From assembly GCA_002633005.1 (NCBI GenBank), contig NMRA01000379.1:186001-250000 (forward strand): a DNA stretch of 64,000 bases, written 5' to 3'. This stretch comes from Phoronis australis (Eukaryota; Phoronida; Phoronidae). This document shows, in pieces, positions 34,473 to 48,100 of the stretch. A program made the position numbers and the translations under genes. Each line of letters begins with the position of its first letter. Positions within the stretch are counted from its first letter, which is position 1. Under the pieces are notes generated by a model that was not told the DNA's origin, did not search any database, and saw only the letters and a list, made by a program, of their open reading frames with translations.

Positions 34473-35700
34473 AAAGTTATCCACGAAATTAATAATACAT
34501 CGAAATTTAGCTATTATCAATCTGTATAAACGAGATACATCTTCTATTAATATACATCTCAGAACTATTAGTGATCAGTATAGTTCAACACAGCGTTGGC
34601 ATAGGACACACGGTGTGTTCTCTGCACTTGCGGGGGGTTCCATTCAACATCATTTTGTACATCAACATGGCCGAAAAATAACCAGGCAAGAAATAGCAGA
34701 CAATACCATCACTCGCTATGTTGAAAATGACACATTTCGGCTAAAGACTTTGAAATCTTTATCGATCAGTCACGAAAATCCAGTGTGTTGAATGAGAAGT
34801 AGCTCACAGGTGTGTACCGCACGCTGGCACTCTTTCGCTGGGGTTGTGTGCTTCCCATCGTGTGTTGCATTCACTATCTGCTTGTTTGCCCCTCTTCCCG
34901 CTGTCACGTGTATTTCACTGTTTATTTCGCTACTTATATGTTCATTCCACTTATTGCCTGATGATGAGACGTGCAGTCTCGAAATATAGCTAGTGTTTTA
35001 ATTTGTTTGTTTGTTATGTCTCTCGGTGTTTTGCTACAAAACTGCACACCTGAAGAAAGGAAATTGTTTCGACACTACGAGCGACTTTGTATCAAGTTTT
35101 CAAACAAAAATTGTAGTCGTGTTTTCAACGAATTTTGAACTACTAGTAAATATATAACGGTTTGCTTTTATGGAATAGTTTACACTGAAACTTAATGGCC
35201 CAATCAATGTCAAGCTTAATAAATTGAGTTGAATCATTTCTCTTCCTACTACTAAATTATGTTTATTAGTGAAAAAGAAATGCTTATGAACCAATTGCCA
35301 CCTATGTTTGTACCTCAATTCACAGAAGTTCTACCATTACTTTGCCAATTTTTCGAATAAATGTACCTGTGGTGCCCACTGCTTGCTCTCATCCCCGTCT
35401 ATAACGGCTGAGCGTGAACAGCTCTTCCGAAACAGTGCATCCCAACGATCATATCTAATTTTCTATTATGTGGTTGTCACGTTTTAAATCACGACTATAG
35501 TGCTCTATAACTTAGAAATCTCACTATATATTTAATACCTATACTGACGTTTTTTGTTTTAGTTTATGTTTTTGTATGTTATTCTCTTGTTAAAGTGTTC
35601 TCCTCTATTACCGTTTGATTTTGGTCTTGTCTTTTCCTTTATTTTCTTTATATTTACTCAATATTTTGTTTTGCTTAATAAAGTCATTGTTTTATAGTTA
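34473..35700. other. 3' remains after the retrotransposon; no gene seen
   Basis: The frame at 34792-34989 ends in a block with CCTGATGATGAGACGTGCAG and TCTCGAAATATAG, which resembles downstream stem-forming text of retroelements. AATAAAGTCATTG near 35680 is a plus-strand polyadenylation-type signal, perhaps the end of this element. No host exon is recognised. Confidence 0.35.
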
Positions 35701-35939
35701 AAAGTATGGATATAACGGTTCGCTTTCTGGGCTAAAGATTTGTATTTGATGTATTGCCAATTTTTGGGTGTGCAATAAAAACATATTTTGTCTCGGTTTC
35801 GTCGGTGCTATGGTTTGATATGTTTTTTTTACAAAAATTGCTATGCTTAAATTAACTTGCTTGAAATGTATGGATCTCTGGTTTTTAAGTGACTAACTCA
35901 ACCCACAGCTTTGTAGAATAAACACTAGATGTCGCTTTT

Positions 35940-36073
35940 TAAAAACATTGTCGAAAATATTTTTCCAGCTAAACGCAGTTACTGAAGACTTCCGGAATAA
36001 CTTGTGACAATGTTTTGGTTTCGGACGATTCATTTGCATTGAAGACTGCGAGTAGTTTGAGCACCAATAAGCT
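35940..36073 (+). promoter_or_regulatory. TM7SF3: TM7SF3 proximal promoter and 5' UTR
   Basis: An ETS-type site (GACTTCCGGAA, 35987-35997) lies about 80 bp before the start codon, a position typical of TATA-less housekeeping promoters. No TATA box is obvious. The transcription start is not visible in the sequence and is inferred to lie between the ETS site and 36073. Confidence 0.4.
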
Positions 36074-36137
36074 ATGGGCTTGTTGGAAACTTTCTTACTT
36101 TTGGTATCTTTTTATTACATCGAATGTTCGATGAATG
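36074..36137 (+). CDS. TM7SF3: TM7SF3 exon 1: start and signal peptide
   Basis: ATG at 36074 opens MGLLETFLLLVSFYYIECS, a typical signal peptide, ending at AATG|GTAAGG in phase 1. The next exon supplies AT, completing Asp. Family members also begin with a short signal-peptide exon and MG. Identification rests on signal-peptide character, matching phase and position 4.5 kb upstream; the sequence itself is too short to prove homology. Confidence 0.75.
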
Positions 36138-39100
36138 GTAAGGCTTGTATGGGGCCTATAAGTAGACTTTGTCAATGTCATAGCTAGTCGGCCAATACAA
36201 TAGGGCAATGACCATCGCCTCTCATTGGCCCGACTAGAGGCGATGCAGCTCCTATAGGCGCTCAATACGCCGGAAGCTTTGTTATAAATACCTTTTGCGC
36301 ATAGAGGGACACCTTAGGAGGTTGTCGGTGTGTTTAATTCCTTCCAACTCGAACAAATACTTCCGTTATCGAACTTTTTGTTCGAGCAGTCTCTCGTTCA
36401 GTTTCCAAAATCGTGAACTCATCATTTTTATACTGCGCACGCTCCAATTTTTACCGCGCTCGCTAGGTGATGTGACTTCATGACCTCAATCTTTAAGTAG
36501 GCCAAAGGTGAGCCACTGCGGTCTTGTCAGTCAAATGTTCGTTTCCAAAATGCCAGTGCAAGTGACCTAATTATCGGACGTTTTGGCACATTTTGCATTA
36601 TATTTAATTGAAAATATTACGGATTGTTGTAAATTCTTTGCTGAAATAAAGACTTACCTTCACGGAATTGTTGTGGTACAATATCTTGTCCATGAAAGCC
36701 ACATTTATGTTCCGACTGATCTTTAAAAAACACAACAAGCAAACCTTCGGAGAACCTAAATATCTGACACCATGTTTACCCATACGCCACACCGTGGAAA
36801 ACTGACTAACCACGTAATGGCCGCGGGCACCTTGTAGCCAAATTTCAGCTCGAGTGTTTTGACATATATGCTGCTAGAACACAGGTCCATTCGCAACAAA
36901 ATTATCCATAAAATGAAATCTGATGACGGGGCCAAGTCGTTTCGATGAATTAGTGCAGACGACTAAAGCACGTGCAAACTCACTGCAGTTTTTAGTATCA
37001 CTTTGGCTTCTTGAGGACACCAGCACGCGCGCGGTCGGGGTTTGACTTGAGTTTAAATACAAATGAAAAAATGGAACAGTGACATATTGTCAGTTCAATG
37101 AGATGGTTTCATTGAGGAAAAAGATTTTATTTTCAACTTTTTTAACCGATTAATGCGATCGTCCATTTTAGGCCGACTTGGCCGGGGGTCTAAATTGCAC
37201 CCTCTCTCGGTGAAATCAAAACGAGGCAACGCTGTAAAACACGAGACGGTGCCGGACATTGAATGCATTACAACGGAACAAAAATTGGTGTCATTTAATT
37301 CTCAGATTATGCTTCAAGTAAGATTCTATGAAATGTCCGAAAGTTAGGTTCCGTCCGATAATTAGGTACACTATGTGTACTTGTCTTTAATTGGCGTTAC
37401 TTGAAACTGATTGTATTTCAATGAATTATCGTTTGTATTTGATAAAAATAAATGCTGTTGATATGACATTTAATAGTCTTTGTGCACATATTTGACATTT
37501 TAATGTTTAACAACTCGGCAAATGCACAGCTGGTTCCAGGCAGCACGTACGCCGAGGGCGGGACTTAAGCTTTCAAAGTTCGCCGGTAGGACCGCAACTT
37601 CTGACCTTCGGCCTGGTTAAAAAAATGAGGTCATATCTCTTGGCGTGCGCCGAGTGAAAATGGTGAGTTCACAATTTTGGGAACTGAAATAGGGTTTGCT
37701 CGAAGAAAAAGTTTGATAACGGAAGTATTTGTTTGAGTTGGAAGGAATTAAACACATCGACAACCTCCTAAGGTGTTCCTCTATGCGCAAAAGGTATTTT
37801 TAACAACGTGACTTTGATGTTTTAGTCTGTGCGAGGCATAATTCGCCGAAAAGCTTCCGGCGCATGGAGCGCCTATAGGAGCTGCATCGCCTCTGGTCGG
37901 GCCAACAGAGGCGATGGTCATTGCCTAGCCAGCCAGCTAGCGGTATGAGGACTGTGGTCAAAATACAGCTAGGTACCACTGGCACTGTGTGTATTTCTTC
38001 CATAGACCCCGAAATTGAACACAGCCAGGGTAGTTCTGCCCGTCACCTCGCCGTGAAACTTGTATCAACGTGTAAAGCTTAAGACCGGGTGCATTCAAAA
38101 TCTGGGAATCAACCGACACTCACCTTGCCGGTTACAGCCGTTTAATTGAAAAAACAATGCAATAAACATTTTCTTGCATAACTCTCAGCCTTTTCTAACA
38201 ATGAAAAGTATGTCGTTTTAAAAACAGAACGCTCGTGTCACGCGCACGCGCCATTTCCTTGGAGATGGTGATAGCCTGGCAGCAGCAAAATTTCTTCTGA
38301 AATTTGTTTTTTCATTATCAAAATTCTAAAAACTTATAAAAAACTGAAACCAGTTTGGATAATTTGTTGTGACATGTATGCAACCTCATGAAAGAACTAC
38401 AATTGATTGAAGAATCGGCGAAAAAAGAAATTGGCCAATAGGTGACGCAATATTTTATGGCGCCGAAAGCCGTCGCTAAAGATTGCTCCACAACTTTAGC
38501 AGCAGAATATCGGTAGAACGCCAGTTTTCCAACACCGTTAAATAATTTAGTTTACTCAAGAAAGACTGTAGTTTTTAATGACACTAATTTTGTGTCAGAT
38601 TTTATCTTACCACTTTTTTTACCCACATCAGTGCAAAGCTATATGTTTATATACAGCTTTGTACCAAGGCTATGTCATAGCCAGCTGTAGACAGTGACCA
38701 TCGTTTCTGGCACCGCCAGTAGAGACGGTGGAGCTCCTATAGGTGCTTCATACCAGAGCTCGACATAACGAGCTGCAGGTCTCATTTGCAACCTGAAATT
38801 TCGAAATGCGAGCTGAGATTTTTGCCAGCTCGTATCAAGCCGCAAAATGCGACCTAGAATTTCCAATGTACACATTAATATACCTAATTATCGGACGCAC
38901 CCTAAATATCGGACATTACATAAAATCTTACTTGAAGCATAATCTGAGAAATAAATGACACCAATTTTTGTTCCGCTGTAATGCATTCAATGTCTTGCAC
39001 TGTCTGGTTTTTTCTAGCGTTGCCTCATTTTGATTTCACCGAGAGAGGGTGCAATTTAGACCTCCAAGTCGCCCTAAAATGGACGATCGCATAAATCGGT

Positions 39101-42100
39101 TATAAAAGTTGCTAAAAGCTTATGCTTCCTGGTGAGGTTGTTCACCAGAAATCATCACAATTCTCTACCCTTTATAGTATACAAGTCAGTTGTTCCGCCA
39201 TAATTGTAACAGTTGTGAATGACCTCTTCACCTGAGAAAGTAGTTCCCTGAATGTTGGGAAAATTGTGAGACCTGGCATTTATGAATGCAAGGTGAATTT
39301 TGAAAATGTGACTTGAGATTTTGGCTAGGTTGCAAAATGCGACCTGGCGATTTTCATAGCGTCCAGCCCTGCATACACTGAAAGCTTTTCGGCAAATTAT
39401 GCCTTGCACTGATTAAAACATCAAAGTCACTTTGTTAAATATCTTCAGCGCATTGAGACACATTAGAAGGCTGTCAATGTATTTAATTCCTTCCAAGTCG
39501 AACAAATATTTCCGTTCTCAAACTTTTTTTTCGAGCAGTCCATCGTTCAGTTCCCAAAATTGGTAACTCGCCATTTTTATGCGCCCACATATTTATATGT
39601 GGACGCATTATGCCGTCATCTCTGTCCGTCCGTCCGTCCGTCCGGGCGGCGTCCGTCCGGCGTCCGGCGTCCGCTGCTCTATCTCCAAAACCCTTTGACA
39701 TACGTTCATGAAATTTGGCACATATATTCCATTCATGAATGGGACGGCATGTGCGAACTTTCGGACGGATCCGACTACCGGTGTGCCCCCTAGTGGCAAT
39801 TTTAGTTTTTTACGCTTACCTTTGTATCTTCANNNNNNNNNNNNNNNNNNNNNNNNNNNNNNNNNNNNNNNNNNNNNNNNNNNNNNNNNNNNNNNNNNNN
39901 NNNNNNNNNNNNNNNNNNNNNNNNNNNNNNNNNNNNNNNNNNNNNNNNNNNNNNNNNNNNNNNNNNNNNNNNNNNNNNNNNNNNNNNNNNNNNNNNNNNN
40001 NNNNNNNNNNNNNNNNNNNNNNNNNNNNNNNNNNNNNNNNNNNNNNNNNNNNNNNNNNNNNNNNNNNNNNNNNNNNNNNNNNNNNNNNNNNNNNNNNNNN
40101 NNNNNNNNNNNNNNNNNNNNNNNNNNNNNNNNNNNNNNNNNNNNNNNNNNNNNNNNNNNNNNNNNNNNNNNNNNNNNNNNNNNNNNNNNNNNNNNNNNNN
40201 NNNNNNNNNNNNNNNNNNNNNNNNNNNNNNNATTCTATGTTTCTGTGGTGCTTTAAGCAACTGGTGTATAGGATGTGCTTGTATTATGAAGATTACTCAC
40301 ATTTTGCCCCTAGCCTATTGAGGAGACAAGGACCATGCCTTTCCATTTTGCAAAGTACAACATACTACATATATGCCCTCTACTGGCCACTTTATGGTAC
40401 CAATAAACAACCCTAGAAGGATACCGTATGCGGTGCAATTGTGGGCGCATTTCAACGCTCTGCGTTGCTCTTGTTAACACTGCGCGCGGCAGGTGGTATA
40501 ACGTCACTGTGTAAGCCAGCTAGACAGTGACCACCCCTATAGGAGCTTCATATGCCGGAAACTTTTCAGCGAATTATGGTACTGGCAGGAAGTAATGCCT
40601 TCCTGGTACTGATCATGTCCTTGTTGGCTACTTCTTGGCTTTACATTGTGAACATTATTTTTTTTAGATAATTTCCCGATAGTGCATCTAGAAGCTAACA
40701 AAGAACAGCTTGTGGATCTTCAGCCATGGTCTATCACAGTGTTCAACCTGAGCAGTATCCATAAAGGTATCACCTATGTTATCTTTCATGTCCACAGCCA
40801 GAGCAGGAACTTGACGGTTTCCTCGAGACTGAACTTTGAACCAGAGTTGACCACTTCACCAGGAAATGACAGAGGTTTGTATCACCTTGTCTCAGTGCGT
40901 CTGTTTAAAAATTATGGGCCGTAATTATGTCATTGATTCTCAATAAGCATGTTTGGCTGGGCATATTCAAATTGACTTTAGCTGGGGTTACTTAAGAGAA
41001 AAAGTCTACATTATGATAGGAAAACTGTGAACAACATCTGAATAAGGTTATCTCCAACCGTGTTAGTGACCTTCAAAAACAAGCTTTGTCAACTTGTAAA
41101 AGTATAAAGTTTCTGGAAAAGTTGAAAGATTATAAAATTATGTTTTGTATTGATGTGCCATAATTAATATTGTGTTAATGCCTTTTTGAAGTCAAAATTT
41201 AAATTTTAAGAGAGGTACAGTCGCCCGATTTTCAGACACTATAATTCCAATAAAACAAGTTCATTTTTGATCCAATATTGCAGGACAAGATATTTGTGGT
41301 GTAAAAATTTGGCAGACTTCCAAAATGTGCCATTTCACTGTTGTTCGAATTTGGTGAGCTAAATTTCTTAAAAAATTTTAGCAGTCGGCATGAACATGAT
41401 CAATAAAGAATCGATTTGTCCACAAGAAATAGTTAAATATTTTGTAAGTTGTGAAAAAGAAAGCATTATTATCATGTGCACTTTTAATTCAAGTGTGCTG
41501 AGCCCATTCGTGTCACTCAAACATTGAGATGTGAATTATATCGAAGAAAGTTTACCGAACTTGTGTTGCCGAGGCACAAAGGGCTTTTTGTCGACTATTA
41601 AAACTCGTAACAGTACGTTTGGTAAAGAAATGCGCTTTCTCAATTTTAATGAACTTTGTGTTAAACGTAAACATTATGCCATGAAGAAAGTGATAAACAA
41701 TGAGGAGAACAGAGTATATACTTAAATTTGTTAAAATGTTTACGTTCTGCTAGTTAAAACGCAAGTTAACCCTGACATGTTTATTTCCATGTTAACTGAA
41801 AGCTCAGTTTCAACATGAAAACGAACGAACGTTATCCAAAATATATTACAAAGACAATCCTGATATTAAATTGAGAAGTTTCTCATCCACTCGTGATTGC
41901 CGGTTCGTCGCTCTGGTAGTCATCTGAATTGTTGAAGAAGCGCATCGGACTCGGAATCAATTTCGTTCTACATGTTTAGGTTTACTGCGAGTCACATCTA
42001 TATATTTTAGTTGGATCGGGATGTGTCGACTCGTACAGTACTGCGCGGCTGATAACACGATCAACTGATGAATTTTATTTAGAATGATGCGGTTGAGAAA

Positions 42101-45100
42101 GCTAATGCAATTTCAAATCCTACGAACATCAAATTCACCCAACTGTTTTTTGTAATTAAAACTTTTCTCATCCACAGCCTTTGAATGTCCAATGTGAACT
42201 TATCATTGTGTGTAGACTGTGACACACTGTGATACACTGTGATACACTGGCATGTCTTCATGCAGTCCAGATGACCTCACAGATGTTCCCTTCTTTACAC
42301 TTTTAACCACAGGTATAACTGCTGACGTTGAAAACTCTTGTAAAATCTGTTTGTGGATGAAATACAACCGATAACCATTAACTCAGGCAGGTAGCTTGGG
42401 CTATTGTAACCTGGGTGGAAGATAACAGTGCCATTTCTTCTGATCGTCGCCCGATTAGCGCCATCCCATGGTTGTCGTCAATTTCGTGCAGCTCTCCCTC
42501 AGTCACCACTAATTTGTGCACCCGGCCTCCTGCTGCGCACTAATGTCGATTTAGTAGACCCACTATTTCTTCGGGTGTCATCCAAGTGCCCTCCCCTGCC
42601 AAGACCGTTTTTGTGCACGTTGATACAATAGGCTCCTGGCAGTTCACGAATGTTCGACGAATCGACTAATGATGACCTGAAAAGAAAAACAAAAACACTG
42701 AGACAGTTTTAACTCATAAAGCACGTAAAATAGGCAATTCAAGAACCCGTCTACTATTAATATACTTAATTTTCCACTTGTTACTTAATCATATATACTT
42801 ACTATACACTTAACCAATTACAATCCCGTCTGTGTCAACCGTTTTTATTTCATTGCGTCATATATTCACTACAGTTAGGGCAATAGTTCCCATAGTTCTT
42901 CATACAGGTCTCTGCTGATGGATGTCAAACACTTTTGCTAAAATCTTCGGTATGAACAGTCGCTAGTTCACTCAAGTTTCCTTATGTTTACAGAAATGTT
43001 GTTTTTGTCCACTTTTGAAATGAGTATCTGAAGAGGGGAAAAGATAACAAAATAAAACATGGAAACACTCAACAAAAATTAAAACAACACTTACCTGTTG
43101 CAATAACACCTTAAATGGGAACGTACTGACTGACTTGCATGAATGGAATGTTAATTGAACGACATGTTAGTTGAACGACTTGTTAGTTGAACGACTTGTT
43201 AGTTGAACAAAAGTGGTTTACAGGTTTAAGTAGATCCATCCTATATTTCCGTACATAAGTCCAGCAGAGTATATTCCCAGTTTGCGTATCTTAGACTTTT
43301 CCCAAAAATATACCCGGGATGCATATCTGAGAATAAAAGTGCATGGTTGAAAACTAAAATAGGGCTGTTCTCACTAGGATATATTTAGGGCAAGCTACAG
43401 TATTTAAACGTGTATCTTAAGGTAATACAAAAAGCATGGTCTGTAGTTTAAGCAACTGCACTGAAAACGAAAGATGTCTGAACTGCAACATATGTTTGAT
43501 GTAAAATTTTAATTTCAACACAAAAATCGCGATCTCAGAAGCCCTGAATGCTGTGTGAAGTCAATGGTGACTCATTCCTTACCAACTTGCAAAAAGTTAA
43601 AAATTGAATTGCACAGTGTTTCCACTTTCAGAAACTTTATACTTTACAAAGTTAAAATGTGTAGTTTTTACATATTTGGCTTAATTCACAGTCTTGTTGA
43701 TGATGTCATACATAATTTTAATGAACCTTTAACTGAGAGATTGCAAGCATACCAGCTAACGTGTTAGGCAAATGACTACTATATGCCTCAGTGGGACTCA
43801 TTTGAAGAATAAAATTTTCAATCGGTCGCTGAGTTGAACCTCTCGAGCTATTTCTTTTTGAAGTTGCCCTCCTTTATGAATTATAAGACACCCTGACTTG
43901 ATTTTGGCAGAATTTGCTTGAAGTTGTTCCACTTGTATTGGAAGTAGCAATGTTTTTATTGGTAACAGTGAGACTCAGTTTTGAAACTAGTTCTTAAAAT
44001 TCGGGGACCCCTGTAACTGTTGCCTTGTCCTTTTCAAATTTTATTTTGATCCTTTAAACTATTGCAGTTGGGTGATAAGTTAATAAGGTGTAAAAGTTGC
44101 AGAAACTATCGAGGTCCACCGTTTGGAAAAATCTCAAGTTAACTGTAAGGATATTATATGTATATGTGTTGTGGATTAGCTACCCACATGTCATTCAGTT
44201 ACTAAGTTGTAAACTTAATAAATTGATATTTTGTGTCTTGTGCTAGGTGTCGTCACTGTGTTGAGGACTTTTCAAAGTGAAGCCGTGTGGTATGTGAACT
44301 CTAGCAGTGGACGAAATGTATCTGTTATCGCCATGGCAAACACATTTTCTGCACAAGGTAATGCATTTCCAGTTATATAGCTTTTGTAGCCAAAATTTGA
44401 AAACTAATTTGTCAAGATTTGTGTACAAAAATTAATTGAACAGACATTGCAGCTTTAGCTTTTATAACATTAAACTGAGATTAGAGGTGGCAGTTATGAT
44501 AGGTAAGCAGTTTTGTCACATGAAAGGCTCCAGTTATGTATAGGGTTCTAGTGTGGGCATGCTTTTGTGATCATGGCACAGAGTTCAGGATCACATAATT
44601 GTAGATACAGAATTGTTGCCCACCAAACTCTGGAAAAGGGAGCTTTTATCCATGGCTACACAGTGGCGGATCTAGGATATCACAAGGGGGGCCCAACATT
44701 TTGTCTGTAAGCATTTGCGCAAACCACGATTGTAGATGCGCACAGCACCGAAGTGGGGGGCAAACCCCCCTCCCGCCCAGGAAATTTTTTCCGTTTTTTT
44801 TCGCTAAAAATCGAGCATTTTCCTTGATTCATGAAGTATTATCCAAGAAAAAAAGGCAAAAAAAGGATAACGTGTCTAACAGGAAAAACTGCAAAAACCA
44901 CAGACTCAAACTCACGACCTGGAGGATAGAGCGGGCATGCTTTACCACTACACCACCAGGATTTAACTCCTAATTTGATATTAAGAGACCTACTTGTTTA
45001 TGGTCCACAACGTTTGCACGCGAAACCTACTTCTTTTTGTAATGCTTATTACACGTTTTATATTTTGTGCAATCGGTTCGTAACAAGTTCTATTTAAAAT

Positions 45101-48100
45101 AGTCTTCAAGTTGCCAAAAGACCAAATCTGTTTTTCGTGTTGGCAATAATGATGGGATTGCTTTGGAAATGGTCTTAAGTTAAGGTTTGACATAGAGAGA
45201 ATTATGAGTTTTTGAGTGATTCACTAAGGCTTCGATTAAAATTCACATCTTACCAGCAGTTTCAGTATTTTCATCGTCACTCAGGTTCCATTTTCTTTAA
45301 AAAATGAAGAAATTTTGTTCATTGCACAGTGGAGCAGACGACGGAAACGGAGTCGTGCGCAGCACCACTGCCAGTCACCTGGGATATCGCTGGAGAGCCT
45401 ATACTTAGCCGTAGTTCCCTTACGATTGCGCCGTGTTCCGAATTTGACACTTGAAATTGGATCTGAGCCCCCCCAACACTAAAACTGCACTCATTTAAAT
45501 CCTGTTTCATCCGTATAATTTTAATTACCGGGGTTAATTAATAAACTCAACATTTCCCTAAGTATGCTCTTGCTGTTTTATTTGTTTGTTGCGGCAGCCA
45601 AGGGGAGGGAGGGCCCGGGCCCTTGGTTCCCCCCCCCCGAAATCCGTCTATGGCTACATCATTTGGCTAAATATAACACCCATGAAGGGTCTTATTTTTA
45701 TGCACCCACATATTTATAATATGTGGTTGCCTATTGTCTGGGCATCCGGTGTCTGCGGCTGTATCTCCTGCGTGTTCCTATGTGGCTGACGACAGATGAC
45801 GACGAGTTTCAGACTGACCCAAATACTGTTGTGCCCCCTAGTGGCAATTTTAATTTTATTAGGTTTGCCTCTGTATCTTCGGAGTTCTGTCACAGATTTT
45901 CACGAAATTCGGCAAATAGGTTTTTAATACAGAGGAAATGATGGCATTCCATTTTCGGATGGATTCAACGAATTTTACTCCAATCGGCGTGCAATTCTTT
46001 TTCTTTGGGAGTTCTTACATTCGTGATCAGTTCAACCGTGGTCTCCGTACTGCGAACGCACTTCAGAAATGCTGTTTGATAAAAATGACAGAACAGATAA
46101 GGTGTCCTCTTTGGACAAGAAGGGAAAATCCATGGTACCTAAACCGACGAAGATAGAATCTAGAAGCAATGGGAATAAAGTTTATACAAATCCTTTGCAA
46201 AATAAATCAAACTTGTGGTGTAATTTGACCAAGTTAGGGAGCACAAAACTAGACGAGTTCATGGTCAATAGACCAAGGCGCATGCGCAGAATAAGGGAGA
46301 AAAATACCAAACACTCAAAAATGCACGCCAGTACACAATGGGTGTATTATGGTGGTTAGTGTCGTTCGAGGTGGATCTGAATACACTGGTAAAGTTTCTT
46401 CCAATTCTGTGACGGGTCATGTAGAATTTTTTTATTTATTCCTTAGGTTCTTTCAGAAATTGCTCCTTGGGTTTTCAAAGTGTTTAGTTTTAAATGCTCA
46501 TTCTTGGTTATAGATACACCTCAATATGTACATAATGTCAATTTAGCTCAAAAATAACACCTATCAGCAGAGAATTTCAGCCAGTAGGACCCAGACAATT
46601 AGTTTACCTGGCACTAACAAACTATTCATTATCAATATTCAGCTGATGTTTTGTTCGACACTTGCATGTGAGGTAACTCACATCCATGCCACATTCCTGG
46701 CGTTACTGTACTCAAGATGCTAATACAGGTAAACAACTTCTTAAACATGACTTTTTGTGAGTCCATGCTTGGCAAAACACCCGTTCCTTATTTGTGAGTT
46801 TCTCAGTTGAAGCACCCTGGTCATCAACTGAACGATTACGGTACTTTATAAACTCTGTTCCAGATCCACTGTCGGGTGGTTGTAATCAGGAGTTTAATAT
46901 GGAGAACAATGCCAACATCCACTTGTCCTATGATGCACACAACACGCTTCTACAGTTCCAGTTTTCTAATGTTGGAGTAAGCCGTGGGAGTGAGCCGATC
47001 GATTGTGAAAATGACATCTCATGGAAGAACTTAACCTATGACCTGTATCTGTACTACCTCCAAGAGAATAACCTGTCGGAGAAGATGTTCTTCTCGGCAA
47101 TGCAGAAGATGCTTACCTTAGACTCAGTTCTCGCTCACGGCACGAAGGTTTGAACAGAAAATTTTTATACTCTATAGAAATGATAAGCAAAGAGGGTTGA
47201 GCTTTCCCTTCCTGTTCCGAAGGTTGTGGGTTTAAATCCTACTGGACCCCGGCTAGATCCTTGGGTCAGGTTTCTAGCTCCTCGGCTCAATTTTAACTCA
47301 TTGTATACATGTTATATGCCTATAGCAATACATGAAAAATGGTTTCAGTTGTTTGGTGCAATAGGCCCAGCTGAACATCCTGCACTATTTTAATGATGAT
47401 CAGAGTTTAATAATGTGAAGTTTGGCGAATGCTAACTGGTATGATTGTCTTGAAATGTGGTAATTTTGGCCAGTAATGAAGGGTGACGAGTGACATCACA
47501 AAAAGTTACTTTTAGACAGTAACTGGTATAGTATTTACAGACAGGGATACACAGGTAGACATTGGCACTAAATTTTGTGAAACAAACCTGTGGGAGTTGC
47601 TATGTCTAATGATGATTGAGCTTTCATCATGAAGTACAACAGTTTACATAATCTGTTTGAAATATTTACCTACAGTTCTGCATTTTTGACACTCACTCTT
47701 AAGGAGGTGATGCCATTTTTTGTGCCCACATATTTATAGGTGGGTGCATTATGCCGTCATCCCTGGCCATCTGTCCGGCGTCTAGCGTCCTCTGCTCTAT
47801 CCCCAAAACCTTTGATGTATGTTCATGACATTTTATGCATATGTTCCTTTCGTAGATAGGACAGCTTGAGTGAAATTTCAGACGGATCCGACTACTGGTA
47901 TGCCCCCTAGTGGTAATTTTATTTTTATGTTTACCTCTGTATCGTCAAATGTTCTCAACGGATTTTCATAAAATTTGGTAGATAGGTATTTATTAGTGAG
48001 ATGATGCAATCCTTCTGTTTTCGGATGGATTCGAGGTACTTTAGGCCACTTATTGGCCATTTTTACTGTTTTGGAGTCTATTTTGGCATCCGCCCATCTA

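Larger units (their letters stand above)
36138..40667 (+). other. TM7SF3 intron 1: repeats and assembly gap
   Basis: This intron holds family H repeats in both orientations, two inverted copies of a unit of about 225 bp that looks like an exon, a hAT-like relic ending near 39373, and a family G element whose middle is the gap of N. No other exon of TM7SF3 is required by phase. Confidence 0.7.

Noticed and set aside
39708-40416. Long frames on both strands across the N-run
   Set aside because: They consist mostly of undetermined bases, and the defined ends belong to a family G element.
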